Assembly: GCA_030062745.1 (NCBI GenBank)
Contig: CP099839.1
Location: forward strand, 19,282,733 to 19,346,732
DNA: 64,000 nt
Reading direction: 5' to 3'
DNA from: Capitulum mitella
Taxonomy: Eukaryota; Arthropoda; Thecostraca; Pollicipedomorpha; Pollicipedidae
The notes under the pieces: generated by a model
Database searches by the model: none
What the model was told of the DNA's origin: nothing
The model's input: the letters and a program-made list of their open reading frames with translations, nothing else
Translations under genes and position numbers: made by a program
Shown here: positions 1 to 11,529 of the stretch, piece by piece
Numbering within the stretch: the stretch's first letter is position 1
Layout: each line of letters opens with the position of its first letter

Positions 1-217
1 CACAAATAGCACGCCTTGGCAGCTCGAACATCGCCGAAATGACTCGTCTAACAAGACTACACGAGCCCAACGAAACTGGAAACTTCCAGACGACACCATA
101 ATGCTTGCAGTTAGCCATTTCCAAAGCCCGTCAAACTAAACAACATAAAAACAGTAATAATGCAGAGGAGTGGTTGTTGGCACCCGCCCGGTCCGGCTGG
201 CTGGCTGGGCGGCTCAC
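1..217 (-). other. USP30 intron (partial)
   Basis: This is the sequence after the exon 3 donor, running to the window edge. I see no coding similarity or named repeat in it. Confidence 0.5.
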
Positions 218-1335
218 CTTGTGTCCGCAGGACTGGCAAGTGAGCTGGGTGGACACGGTGCCGCTGAAGGGGGACCGGAGCCGGCCGGCAGCGCCGCTCC
301 AAGCTGGCCGCGCCACGCTCCGCACCCGGTGGACGATGCCGCGTCCGCGGCGGCCAGCCCGCGGCCAAAGCCGGCCGGCCGAGGCGGCGGCCTCTCCGCC
401 GGACGTCGTTCGCGGTCCGGCGCCGTCCGGAGCCGACAGCGGCCGGACGGCCTGCGGGCCGGCGGCGGCCGGACGGCGGCTCAGCGGGCTCGCCAGCCCG
501 GACGGAGCGACGGCGGCCGACAGCCGGGCTGCAGACGCGCTCGCCAGGACGCCGTTCGGCTCCGCAGCCGCCACGTCAGATCCGCCCGCGCTGCAGGCGG
601 CTGCTGGCCGCGACAGCATCACGACAGTAATACTGTCAATCACGGGAAAACCGCCAGGCTCTGTCCTCGATATGGCCGAGGCGATGTCTCCGGGATTAGC
701 CGCAGGCATTCGTAGCCCGTCACACAGTGCAGCACCCACACCGTTCTGGTCCCCAGACGGAATGCTGACGTCATGTTCAGCTTTCTTACCAGCAGACCCA
801 TTACTTTCAGCCACTGAGAGTTCATTGTCCTGGCTCGAAACAACCTTCGCGACGTCGACCATGTTATCATCTTCCCCCTTCAAGCTGGCACCGACACAAA
901 CGTCACTGGCGTTTTTGTTGCCATTTGCACGGTTCGAGCACACAGCGTCTTCCGCAAACGCTACATCCCCGTTGCCAGCCGCCGACCCAGTGTCAAACCT
1001 CGAAGGTGCCCCCATGGAGTCTTCCGATCTCCAGTCGAGAGAATCGCCACCTACGTAACAGTCCACGGTGCCGCCATCTCCACCGACGCAGGCCTCCTGG
1101 CGAGCTTGGTCGGCGTCAGCGCGCCCGTCCGGCGGGTCTCCGCCACCGAGCGCCGCGGCCGAGAGCGCCGGCGGCGGCGGCGGCTCCTCCTGCAGCGTGC
1201 TCATCAGCACGACGAACATCTCGTGCGTGTCCTGCTCCTCGCTGCGGATCAGCCAGCCGAGGGAGCCGAGGCAGCCGATCACGGCGGCCGGCGTGAACGG
1301 GTCGGCCGTCACCTCGCCGTGAGTCCGGTTCACCA
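218..1335 (-). CDS. USP30: USP30 large exon with lineage-specific insert
   Basis: The acceptor GTGTTGCAG precedes 1335 and the donor GTGAGCC starts at 217. The exon begins with VNRTHGEVTADPFTPAAV and the conserved EEQDTHEMF. A low-complexity insert of about 300 residues follows, then PFSGTVSTQLTCQSCGHK. The reading frame is open through all 1118 bases and GC content is very high. The frame is also open to the right of 1335, but phase and similarity place the acceptor there. Confidence 0.8.
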
Positions 1336-2536
1336 CTGCAACACGGCGGCCGGCCGTCAGCCACGGGCCAGGCGAGACCAACAGTCCAGCCGCCAGGGCT
1401 GGACGAGACCGTCCGCCAACCCGCTCCTCCACTGTCAGTGGCAACATCACTGGCAGAACCTGGACTGCCAGAGGGGCACATTCTTTCAGTAGGGACAGGT
1501 GATCAGCCAGAGAGGGCACATATTCGGAACTAGACCACAGTGTCTGCAGCAAGCACAAGCACGCATAAGGAGCTGGGATGGAAAGCAAAGCACATAGACT
1601 AGTAGGTACACTCCAAAGTGATGTGGAGTGGTGCATCTCACCTGGGTAGAATACATGTACCAGGCATGCCAAACAAACATCACCTATATGGACACAAATT
1701 AGAATCCATAGCTGTACTTTTCAGTGCTGCAGGTGAACAGTATGTAGTCCATGTGGTTGACTGCAATCCACTTATCAAGAAATGGTGCTGAAACACAAAT
1801 TTGTACCAAGGTGACATTAGTGCTAATACTTATGTGAATGTGTGCACATCAGTGGTTTTAGTAGGTGTCCATACATGCTAGTGCCATTCATAAAAAACTA
1901 CATCAGAATTGAGCTTACCCTGAATGACATCACACAGTGATGACCAAAGTTGCCTGTGTCCAGGTGATGACCCAACAGGTTTGTGATTCAGCCAGCTGAT
2001 GACTGATGGGCTGGAGGCCAGGGCCTGGAGTACTGCATTGAGGAAGCATGAGTTTCCCACATTTTGAAGTCCAGCTAAAGCTCCTGAAACACATCATGAA
2101 CAAATGAAAGTAGCCTGCAGGGAGCAGCTAATGTCTGTGGGACATCACAACACATAGCAAATATTGATTAATGATAAACACTTGTTCTGCAATTTTTTCC
2201 ATAGTCTGTGTAATTTATATATATATATATATATATATATATCCATTGCTGATGTAAAGTTCAAATACTTTATTTCTTAACTGCTTAACTGCTCAACATT
2301 TAAGTGCTTAAATGTTTACACATCTGGTCATGTGAAGTTAAATGTTAGCCCTATAACTTACATAGCATATACTACATACCTTCAGCATTTGCAGTCCTGG
2401 TCTTGGTAGTCTTTGGCCCCCATACCACATATGCTAGAAGAGAAGCAGCTCCTACTGCAAGTGCTACTTCCAAATGGTAATGGTCCAGCATTTTGGAAAA
2501 TGCTGCTGATCTTGAAATTCCTACAGTTTTGAATAC
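218..2536 (-). CDS. USP30: USP30-like mitochondrial ubiquitin carboxyl-terminal hydrolase, 5' part (partial, three exons)
   Basis: USP30 is a C19 cysteine protease anchored in the outer mitochondrial membrane that removes ubiquitin and opposes mitophagy. Coding exons on the minus strand are 2536-2380, 2083-1919 and 1335-218, and the joins keep phase (0, then 1 and 1). Exon 1 gives an N-terminal membrane anchor followed by AYVVWGP, close to the anchor end of vertebrate USP30. Exon 2 holds the catalytic Cys box GNSCFLNAVLQAL. Exon 3 has the EEQDTHEMF block and ends in CQSCGHK, part of a zinc-knuckle-like pair. The catalytic His and Asp must lie beyond the left edge. The start codon is not settled: exon 1 opens with an acceptor (CCCCAG), so a short upstream exon is likely. 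Exon 3 carries an insert of about 300 residues rich in Ala, Gly, Ser and Asp between two conserved blocks that are only about 55 residues apart in human USP30. Confidence 0.85.
1919..2083 (-). CDS. USP30: USP30 exon with catalytic cysteine box
   Basis: The acceptor GTTTCAG precedes 2083 and the donor GTAAGC starts at 1918. It encodes GLQNVGNSCFLNAVLQ, the USP Cys box with the nucleophilic Cys, then a region matching the family up to CDVIQ. It joins to exon 3 with phase 1, giving Gly-Val across the join. Confidence 0.85.
2215..2241. repeat. (TA)n microsatellite
   Basis: A simple TA run of about 27 bp in the USP30 intron between coding exons 1 and 2. Confidence 0.9.
2380..2536 (-). CDS. USP30: USP30 exon with transmembrane anchor
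   Basis: The acceptor is TTTCTCCCCAG before 2536 and the donor is GTATGT from 2379, leaving phase 1. It encodes about 52 residues with a hydrophobic stretch (ALAVGAASLLAYVVWGP) followed by basic residues. The first in-frame Met within it is at MLDHYH, but translation probably begins in an exon further right. The exon is CpG-poor, unlike exon 3. Confidence 0.7.
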
Positions 2537-3999
2537 CTGGGGAGAAAAGAAAGGCAATATTTCCATTAGCATGGCTGAATTCTGACCATATCTGAGGAAA
2601 GGACTGCAGAAAAAATGCAACCAGAAGACACCTGAGCAACACATTATGCATTTCAACCCTTATTGAACATAAAGATTTTCACCTATGTCAGGCTGATGGG
2701 GTTGTTGCCTCATCCTATTTCCCTTGTACCAAGAACAAACAAAACAAGCAAGCAGGTTATGACATCTGGTCTTTTCTGACTGCTTTCACTACATGCCAGT
2801 TTCCCATGCAAGGATGTTGTAGGACCATTCCCAACCTACTTAGATCTATGAGTCTTTTACAAATTTCATCCAAATGAGTTGCTAGCAGGGTTGGAAAAGG
2901 TGGTATTTTGGTGATGAAGAACATCAGAAAATATGTGCTCTGAAAACATTTCACAATCCAAAAGTGTGGTCATGTGCCCTGTCAAAAAGCTACACTATAG
3001 CCATGCTGACCAATTTCTAACTTTGCACTCTATCTCCATTTAGTAAGAAACAGATGTGATGTCATAACTGATTTACACCAAGAATGCCAACTTAAACCAG
3101 TATTGCTGTTTGCAAAATTTTATACTCTAAAACAAAAGTTGTATGCCAACACCAAGAACAAAAGCCAAATTTCCAGCACTGGTTGCTAGTAATCAGTTTA
3201 TGAAAAGAAACCACTGCCCTGCCATTAAGCATCTGGCTAAGCCTGAAAAACCATGATCACTTTTTCACAATATTTCAAGAGTTTAAAGACAATACTCTCA
3301 ATGATTTGCTGGTACTTACAATGTTTTGCACATTTATACAACAACAGTAAAGAACACTTAATAAATATAGCAGGTACACATGTCATCAATTTGTTGCCTG
3401 TTTACTTAAGGATCGACAGTTCAGAACGCCTCGTGAAATATGACGTCACGGAAAGATTAACTAAAACGCAACAGACTCGGAACTCGAAATAGGTTAACAA
3501 TGGCAATGAAATGGAACAGGGAGGTGGACTGGGACCGAACAAGGACAGGCATGAGTATCTGTTAGGGGCAAGGGCGGATGCAGGATTTCGTCGGGGGGAG
3601 GGTGGGGAATGGTCAGCGCGGGGCTCCTCTCCCGGCCTCGGTCCGCTTTTTTTGCTCTTCAGATATGAAAAAATATTGATCTGCTCGGGTCTTGGCTGGA
3701 ATACCTTATATAATTCTGCGCCTTCTGTGGTATAAAGTAAGCGACAAATGTCAAGCACGTCAATTCATTTGGAAAAGTGTTGCGTTTTGTTCCGGTACAA
3801 AGTGGCCGAAATATGACAACAACGGTGGGATTTTAGGCGGCCGCGTCCCTGTCTGTACTTGAAATGTCGTTTCTGTTGTCCAGGATCCCCTTTGCCGCCT
3901 AGTAGCTTCTGGAGACTTTTTATCGGCTTCTTGGTGATTTCGGATCGTCCGCCGAGTCGGGGCCATTTAGTGGTCGCAAGTTCATTTTACAGACACTTA

Positions 4000-5290
4000 A
4001 GGTGGGATCCATCTGGTGGCTTCAGGGACGCTTAAACCATCTCGGATTTCCTTCTGTAGTGCCTGGGGAGTTTTTGCCGCCTAGCAAGTCCCTCAGGCAG
4101 TAACAAGGGCCCTTTGTAAGTCTCTCTCTACCGTGACAGAGGCGCCTCTGGCAATGCTTTAAGTCCTTTGGCTGTTTCAGGAGCTGTCTGGACGTCTCAA
4201 GGCTTAGTGGTTTCAGGAGCCTCACTGGTCATCTCAGTGGCCCCTGCTAGGGACTGCTAGTGAGCGGTCTCAGAGGCCCCAAAGGCCCCTCTAGCAGTCT
4301 CAATGAACCCGCTGTTCTCCTAGGTGCTCCTCTTGTCGTCTCTGGGACCATTATTGCCGTTTCATGGGGCCTCTGGCAGTTACAAAAAATCTTTTGGCGA
4401 TTTCAGATCCCCTATGCAGTGTCATGGGCCTTCTGGACATCCCCGGTAGTTTCCATAGCAGTATCAGGGGTCTTTCTCTGTTACATGGGGTATATCTGGC
4501 AGTCGGGCCCTCACTAGCAGTCTCAGGCGGACCTTTTCTATGCCAAGAGCCCGCCTATCACACTCGGGACTCTCTGACCGTTCAAAGACCTCATATCGCC
4601 TAAGAGGTCCTCTTATCGTCTTTGCCTCGCAGTGCCTCTCAGACCTCTTTGGCGATCTCAGAGGCCATCTGCCGTGTAGGGGCCCATTTTGCCGTCTCAG
4701 GACCCACCTGACCTTCCGAGTCCTGACTGCATCAAGAACCCCCTAGGTTTTAAAAAAATAAGAAAACAATATAGCCCATTTGGGCCCCTCTCTAGACTGA
4801 GAAGGCCAGTGATGAATCCCTGTTCAGTGGGCCCCTCTGGCTGGTCAGAGTCTCCTTATGCCGTGCTAGGCACCCTCTAAGTTCTTGCCGTTTCATGAGT
4901 CTCTGTGGCACTTTCAACGGTCTCATGAACCCTTTGTCGTGTTGGGGCCCCTCTTGAGGCCTGGGGACACTTAGAGAGTTTCAGGGGCCTTTGTACCCAT
5001 CCAAGGGGCCATCTTACCATCTCAGGGTCTCATAAACCCCCACGGAGGCCCTCTTATGGCATCAAGAACCTTCAGCTTTTCATACAGGTCCGTGAAACCA
5101 AATCAGGGCCACTATGGCATTCCAGGGCTCCCTATGCAGTCCTAGGGACTCATTCCTCATCTAAGCCGTCTCAGGGGCCCTGTGACCCTTCTGGCAGAAT
5201 CAAGGGCAATCTGCCGAGTTGAGGCCCTCTCGTGGTCTCAGGGTCCCTTTGAAAGCTTTAGGGGCTCTTCCAGGGGCGCAGCCAGGCAAA
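4000..5290. repeat. degenerate satellite of short GC-rich words
   Basis: About 1.3 kb made of loosely repeated words such as GTCTCAGGGGCCCCTCT and TGCCGTCTCAGGGGCC, recurring every 25-35 bp or so with heavy divergence. Short open frames in it are shadows of the repeat. A region of similar style lies at 42960-44050. Confidence 0.6.
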
Positions 5291-5620
5291 AATTTGGGGG
5301 TCCTAGTCCAGCGCCCCCCTCATGTGGACCCCCTGGACAGCAGGGACCTTTCGAAGGCTGCCAGGGGACCCTGACGGTCCCCTGACGTCCCGCGGAGGGG
5401 CAATCTGACAGCTGTGGAGGCCCCTGGGTAAAAAACTGTTTTTGGCGCGATCATCGACAATCAGAGAAGAGACATCTGGTTGTAAGTCATGACGTGTAGG
5501 AACGGCAAGCGTCCAATATCGTAAAATTTTCATTGACTGTTTTTTATTCAGGGGGCGCAATCACAGCATACGGGCTCACCATTGATCATGCAACCCCCAA
5601 AATTTTGGATCGGCTGTACG

Positions 5621-6015
5621 CAGGGGCGTCGATTTCTGTAAATGTTTGGGTGGGCCGAGCTGAGGGCCCGACAGCCTAACCTCCTCCAAATTTGGATTTC
5701 TCAACGGATTTAGTCTACTTTATTTTGAGCAACGGGAATCTATGAGTTTTTTTGTTACTGTTGATCAAATAAAAATTGCACTTGTCCCCATGTATATAGG
5801 TATATATATGCGAACATATATATAAATACATAAGCGATAGATAGATACATCGCTTTAGACTTTATTCTGTACTTTCTGCCTATTTCGTGTCTGTTTTGGT
5901 CGTTTTTTCGCCGCTATTGCTCATTTCTCTTTAAAAGCGGCAGAAAATATTGTGTGGGCCCAAACCAACTCTGGGTGGGCCCAAATCAGCATTGTGTTGG
6001 TTGCAGCATCCCTTG
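5621..6015 (+). mobile_element. MITE family A, copy A1
   Basis: The left end CAGGGGCGTCGATTTCTGTA is a terminal sequence shared with copies near 7668 and 44082. The body shares the later blocks in order: AACCTCCTCCAAATTTGGATTTCTCAACGG (first part), a segment on AATAAAAATTGCACT, a TA microsatellite, and GGGCCCAAACCAAC near the right end. The right terminal repeat is not clear, so this copy may be truncated. No transposase is encoded. Confidence 0.65.
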
Positions 6016-6329
6016 GTTGCGTCTGTGATGTAAAATATTAACCCAATTGCCATGGATGAAAAACAAGCAGAAAGAAGAATATGCGACAGATGGTGTGGAC
6101 TTTTCATCACCCTATTGGCTTTCATTAATTCACAGTCACCCCGTGCTGTGGTTTCTTGGACCCGCCGTCGGTGTTTTTAAAGAAAATGCTATCATTGTGT
6201 TTGATAGTGCTGTTTCAATTGCCAACAATGTCAAAATAAGCGAAAAATAACCGAATCGTTATTCGCAAGCAGTCCGAAGCCAGGGGTGACGTTTTATGTG
6301 TGTCAAAATAGACATGTGTGTCAAGACCA

Positions 6330-7436
6330 GGGGCGGATCTAGGATTTCGCCAGGGCGGGCAAGAGGTCAGTGCGGGGCCCCCCTCCCGAGCCAGGCAACG
6401 TTTTTGGGAGGCACCTCAGGCCATTTTTGGCGATGTTGAGGGCAAAAGGAAAATGTCTGCCAAAAACAGTGTTTTTAAGATAAAATTTAAAATTTTGTAT
6501 GGATGTATGGCTAAATAGTTGCGCAATGTGCAGATATAATTTTGTTCATCAGAGGCCACTTAACAAGGTCAGGTCAAGGTCAAAATTCAAAATTTGTTTT
6601 TTTTGCAATAATTTCGGCGCCGTTCTTTCAAATGCCAAATCCGGGACATATATGGCGTAGAACAGTGCCCTCTACTTGTGTACCAAGTTTCAGCTTGATA
6701 TCAGGTCGGGTCACGGAGCTATGACCTAAAATGTCAGTGCGCGTACCCTATATCGCAATAGCCATAAAATGATATGTTTGAAACAGAGTGAATTCAAATG
6801 ATTGAAAACGTTTACAGATAATATTAAATGTACACGAGATCATTCCAAGTGACTCCAAGGTCACTGGAGGTCATTTAAGGTCAAAGGTCACAAGTTGATC
6901 TGAAGAACGTGTGACCATGACAGTTCCCCTTTTTCATGCACCTGGCACCGCCTATGCTAACATTATGCAAACATTGTTATGCGTTTTGTAATTCTTTATC
7001 ATAACATGACTAGCAGAAGCCAAAAAAGTGTTTCTGCCTTTTTTGTTCATTTAGTCGTTGAAAAACTAATCCTCCTATTTTTAAAAACCTGTGAAAGCCC
7101 ATGAATTTTCCCCAAATTTCAGATGCGTGTACCGATGGTAAAAGTCCTATCCATAATCTCTGGATTCATGCCAGTTTCATCGAAATCGGTCCATAAACAA
7201 CGGAGTTATAAGAAGTCCAAATATACCCCTAATTTTGACATTTTGCCCCGTGTCCACACGTTTCAAAATTTTGGAAGTTTCTGTTTATAAAAATGTAGTT
7301 CACGTCATGGCAAATCGATTGCCGTTTGTTGCGATAAAATCGGATGTACAGTTCTCGAGATCTCATGGGGGGCCGAATCGGCCCCCCCCCTGCCGGAAAT
7401 CGACCATACCGTCTAGCCCTCCGGGAATAGGGTTAA
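6330..7436 (-). mobile_element. piggyBac-type MITE family B, copy B1 (inverted, truncated)
   Basis: The sequence is the reverse complement of the element at 15548-16758 over most of its length. It ends at 7436 in CCGGGAATAGGGTTAA, that is a CCCTATTCCCGG terminal repeat flanked by TTAA. The other end is lost: near 6330 it runs into GGGGCGGATCTAGGATTTCG, a terminal motif of another small-element family. There is no coding capacity. Confidence 0.65.
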
Positions 7437-7667
7437 GGTACGTATTAGGTCATCAATGATAGTCATTTAAATATATTCTTGTTGTGACGTTGTGTCTACC
7501 TTCAGACATTTTCAAACAAAGTTCATCTGTGGTAAGGTCCGTCAGTAAGTTCATTTTTGTAAACAACATAGGTGTATCAAAACATGTGCTACGGTTAGAG
7601 GCTCTTCTTAGTAGCAGTGACGTTGCCTCACTAGCAGGAAATGGAAGGGTCAACGTTTTAGTCCTGG

Positions 7668-7885
7668 GCATGGGTGTCAATTTCTGTAAATGACTGGGGG
7701 GCGGGCCGAGGGCCCGGCAGCCTAACCTCCCCCCAAATGTGGGTTTCTCAACGGACTTGGCCCACTTTATTTTGACCAATGGAAATTTATAAGCTTTTTT
7801 GTTACTACATTTATCAAATGCAAAACTGCATTTATCCTCATGTATACAGGTATACACACACACACACACGTATATATATATATAT

Positions 7886-7952
<67 letters not shown>

Positions 7953-8162
7953 TGTACATATTTATATACATGTAGAAGATAGAGATAAATATATTGTTTT
8001 AGACTTACTTCTTTACTATCTGCCTATTTCTTATTTATTACAGCCAAATTTTTTGCTATCATTACTCAACGCCCTTTACAACCGGTAGACATGTTGGTTG
8101 GGCCCAAACCAACATTCGGTGGGCCAAGGCCCTCTCAAAGGAATACAGATCGACACCCCTGG
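7668..8162 (+). mobile_element. MITE family A, copy A2, inserted in the Penelope-like arm
   Basis: The left end GGGTGTCAATTTCTGTAAAT and the right end ACAGATCGACACCCCTGG are inverted terminal repeats. The core carries a long (CA)n/(TA)n tract (about 7856-7950). The surrounding sequence pairs with the inverted arm at 8857-9720, while this piece has no partner there, so it is a later insertion. Confidence 0.75.
7856..7950. repeat. (CA)n(TA)n microsatellite
   Basis: Simple repeat inside MITE copy A2. It gives an artefactual Tyr/Ile open frame on the minus strand. Confidence 0.9.
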
Positions 8163-8856
8163 TCCTGGATACGCATCGCAAAGGGTAAGTATTCCCTGGC
8201 AGTCTTGCTGCGTGTTTAGGGCCGAGCGTTCCTGCCAAATCAGGGATGTTTATATTATTTGCAATTGTTTTCTGTGCGGCTTGTATGCCAGGATTACAGT
8301 GTTGTTGACCAGGTCTTGTCAGGGCCGTTCCATGCGTTGTTTTGGTGTGGGTCTGTGGTGCACCGAACTGGAGATGGCACGTCAGTCTTAACGGAGTGGT
8401 TGTTGTGTGTGACCGCTGTAGGATACTTGGTTTGCTTGAGTTTTACAGGCTTCATGGGGCAATCATACTTATGTACTACATCCGTCGCTTTCAAGGCTGG
8501 TTCTTGCTTTATGTTTTTCATGACGAGGCTGGCTGATTTCTTGTTTTCGTAGAAAATGGAAAGTTGCATTTTATCATTACAGTTGCAAGGGCTGGCATTT
8601 CTCATGATGACGTCTTTGAGTGCGCGTTGGTCTGCTTGGTATGTCGGATTCATTTGGTTTCTGTAGAATAGTTTATGGGTGGTGTTGCTGCCATCTGATC
8701 TAGTCTTTCGGTTGTCTCATCTTCTGAATGTGTTAAGGATGTTCTGTATATCTTTAACGATGTGTTTTGAAGGATAGTTGTTGTTCGTGAGCATTTGCTT
8801 CCCGTGCCGCATTTTCTTCCACCTCCTGGAACCTTCTGCACAACGAAATACATCAC

Positions 8857-9720
8857 GTGAAACAAATGCTCGCGAACAAGAATTATCCTTCAAAACACAT
8901 TGGTAAAGAAATACAGAACATCACTGACACATTCATGAGATAAGACCACCGAAAGATTCGAGCAGAAAACAGCAACACCAGCCATATAGTATTCTACAGA
9001 AACCAAATGAATCCGGCGTACCAAGCGGACGAACGCGCATTAAAAGACATCATCAACAGAAACGTCAGCCCTTGCAATGATAATGATAACACGCAACTTA
9101 AAATTTTCTACGAAAGCAAGAAATCAGCCAACCTCATCATGAAAAATATAAAGCAAGAACCATCCTTGAGATCGACGGATGTAATACATAGGTTCTCATG
9201 CCCCTATGAAGACCGTAAAGCTCAAGCAAACCAAGAATCCTACATCGGTCACACACAACAACCACTCTGTCAAGAAGACTGACGTGCCATCTTCGGTTTC
9301 GTGCACCACAAACCCACACCGAAACAATGCATGGAACGGCCCTGACAAGACCTGGTCAACAACGCTGTAATCCTGGCCCACAAGCCGCAGAGAAAACGAC
9401 TGCTTTTAAAAGAAACATTCTTGATTCGGCAGGAAAGCCCTGCCCTAAACACGCAGCAAGACTGCCAAGAAATACTTGCTCTGTTTGATACGATCCCAGG
9501 ACTTAAACGTTTGATTTCATATTAGTGGGACAACGTAACTTCTGCTGAAAAGAGCCTCTAACCGCAACACATATGCTGATACTCGTATGCTATTTAAAAA
9601 AAATTAACTTACTGACTGGCCTTGCTACAAATGAACATTGTTTGAAAATGTCTGAAGGTAGACGCAACATCACAACATGATTATATTTAAACGACTTTCA
9701 TGGGTAATCTAATACGCACC
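8857..9720 (+). mobile_element. Penelope-like element fragment with GIY-YIG-type domain, right inverted arm
   Basis: The frame from 9007 gives MNPAYQADERALKDIINRN, later VIHRFSCPYEDR, then SYIGHTQQ. This is the order seen at the C-terminus of Penelope-like reverse transcriptases entering the GIY-YIG endonuclease. Past a frameshift near 9280, other frames give LVNNAVILAHKPQRKRLLL, typical of the end of that domain. Only this 3' part is present. Family placement is by motif recall; the inverted pairing is seen directly. Confidence 0.6.
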
Positions 9721-9789
9721 CTAAACGAGCCTATCAAACGAAACATCCGATGTCAGGAGAGAAACCAAGAAAACTTATCAATGCTAAAT

Positions 9790-10035
9790 ATGCGGTCATC
9801 TTTAACAATTTAAAGATATATATACACATATATATTTATACGGATATGGAAACAAACTTCTATGTCAAACAAAATATCTCCTATAAATCGTTTTTTGGAA
9901 CCAATGTCGTTGGTCAAAACTAAGTCCTCTAAATCCGCTGAGAAAATCACATTTGGGGAAAGTTGGGCTGTGAGGCCCCTCGATCTGCCCCACCCCCCAA
10001 ATCATTTGCATGAAACGACACCACTGGTCATGGGC
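9790..10035 (-). mobile_element. MITE family A, copy A3 (partial)
   Basis: It contains the reverse-oriented A blocks (TTGGTCAAAACTAAGTCC, AAATCCGCTGAGAAAATC) and ends in AACGACACCACTGGTC, a decayed terminal repeat. Confidence 0.55.
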
Positions 10036-11060
10036 CACCGTAGTGTTCAAGGATTCCCCTCGGTATTGGGGCTCCATCTCCTCTAGGACCTCCCCGAGAA
10101 AAAAAATTCTAGCTACGCCACTGATGGCATGTATTGGTCACATGTCTGTAAAGGTATGTGCGGACCTAGGAAAACTTTGGGCATCTTTCCCTTCTTTTCC
10201 TTACCAACCGCCATTTTTCTCATTCCTAGACTTCAGTGTTACGGAGAATTTCGGGTTTAGGAGACTGCGTTCCACTCTTTCCCTGTCCGAAATCTTGGAT
10301 CCGCGTCTGGCCACGGATCAGAATTACTGTGGAACGCCAAGAGCGTCAGAAACACTGTATACCAAGAGCACCAAGCCAGCGCAACGTTTTAATCTCCTGC
10401 AGCTCCGATACGGGGAAAGGAACTAGAGGCTTTCTTCGATTAGCCGTTGATGGGGTCGCAAATTCTCTACGGTATGATGGAAATGTACAGGAAAGAAAGT
10501 CACCCTCCTGATGCTGTGGGGTGCACGACGCTCAATACTGACCGGGCGAATCGAGGTAGAGCGACCTGCTTACGCGGCAGTCGGGCCACACATGACTGCC
10601 CAGCTAAATAAACTGTCTGGCGGAGCTCCATCTAGCTATATCCAAGTTAAATGGAACCCGGAAAAACGGCCGCGGCTACTTGGGACGTTCCTGGACGTTT
10701 CTCTTTTTATTTTGTGTCTTTTTAACTTCTCTAAGTCATCAGGTTTGGTTCAGTGCAGAGGCGAGAATCTATACACGGCGTTACAAAAGTACTGACATTA
10801 TCCTAGGTCTCAAAATACCGCTGCGTCGTCAAATCCAGTAGGAATAAAACAGAAACCTACGTGGCATGGAATGGTTTCATCCCCTTGTCCTTCCCTTTCC
10901 TTTTGCAGTGAAATGGGAGAAACCTTTGCCGAGTGAGAATGGTTTGGAGGACTGGTTACAAAAGCCACCCACCCCGTCGCGAAATCCGTGTCCGGCGTGA
11001 CCGTGTCTGGCGGCCACAAGGCGCCCGTCAAAGTTTGATTACTCTGTAGTGTGTAAACCC
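10036..11060. other. Intergenic stretch, no gene seen
   Basis: The sequence looks mostly unique. It starts with a CTAGCTACGCCACTG fragment, a common small-element end. Short open frames overlap on both strands and none resembles a known family. Confidence 0.5.
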
Positions 11061-11430
11061 GTTCTTGTCTCCATGTCAGCCCATCGGGGAGGCGCAGCAG
11101 GCCACGTGCACCCCGGCCATTGAGCTCTGGTCGTCAACCAAACAAACGGCCTACTCAGAACGGGACGTCTGGACGCCGCGGCCAGTCAGCCAGACGCCGC
11201 GCCGTGGCCGGCAGTGGAGGGAAGCCCGGGAGGAACTCTGCCCTGGACTGCTCTGCGCGTACCCTAGTTTCCCCGGTACCCCTGCGAGCCGGCCAGCGCC
11301 CCACGGAGCTGAAACACGAACAGTCGCGGTGCGCGCGCTCCGCCGGGGACTGGGGGCGCGGCGAAATCGTCCGAGCGTGGTGCCTGTGAGCGGCTGTGAG
11401 TGGGCAGACAGACAGCATCAGACAGACAGC
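11061..11430 (+). promoter_or_regulatory. Putative promoter / 5' UTR of the SLC25A20 exon 1a transcript
   Basis: A GC- and CpG-rich block ends directly at the exon 1a start codon, after an imperfect GACAGACAGCAT repeat at 11407-11433. This is inferred from composition and position only. Confidence 0.35.
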
Positions 11431-11529
11431 ATGTCCCGGGAGCAGACAGCACTGGTCTCCAACTTCCTAGCCGGCGGTGTGGGCGGCGCCTGCGCCATCA
11501 TCTCCGGCTTCCCGCTCGACACCATCAAG
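11431..11529 (+). CDS. SLC25A20: SLC25A20 alternative first exon 1a
   Basis: The start is the ATG at 11431 and the donor is GTACGT at 11530. It encodes 33 residues: [16 protein letters not shown], then [16 protein letters not shown]. It is transmembrane helix 1 up to the first PxDxxK motif. The family's GHPLDT is GFPLDT here, replacing a conserved His (His29 in mammalian numbering). No other carrier exons lie before exon 2, so it must use the shared exons or be a relic. Confidence 0.8.

Larger units (their letters stand above)
1490..3400. other. AT-rich, CpG-depleted block
   Basis: CpG is almost absent and TG/CA are common, in sharp contrast to the flanks (exon 3 of USP30 on the left, and 3410 onwards on the right). 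It covers USP30 exons 1 and 2 and their introns. CpG loss of this kind is what long-term germline methylation leaves. No gene other than USP30 is visible. Confidence 0.6.
7437..8808 (-). mobile_element. Penelope-like element fragment, left inverted arm
   Basis: The minus strand encodes MNPTYQADQRALKDVIMRN and MKNIKQEPALKATDVVHKY, which match the right-hand copy at 8857-9720. The block is interrupted at 7668-8162 by a MITE and resumes at 7440-7660, which is the reverse complement of about 9500-9720. Frameshifts show that it is dead. Confidence 0.6.

Noticed and set aside
105..1058. 317-codon plus-strand frame
   Set aside because: Antisense shadow of the GC-rich USP30 exon 3.
1336..1672. Extension of the USP30 exon 3 frame to an ATG at 1672
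   Set aside because: Exon 2 phase and USP30 similarity place the acceptor at 1336, and the upstream part has no similarity and is CpG-poor intron.
7453..7971. Tyr/Ile-rich frame
   Set aside because: Product of the TA microsatellite inside a MITE.
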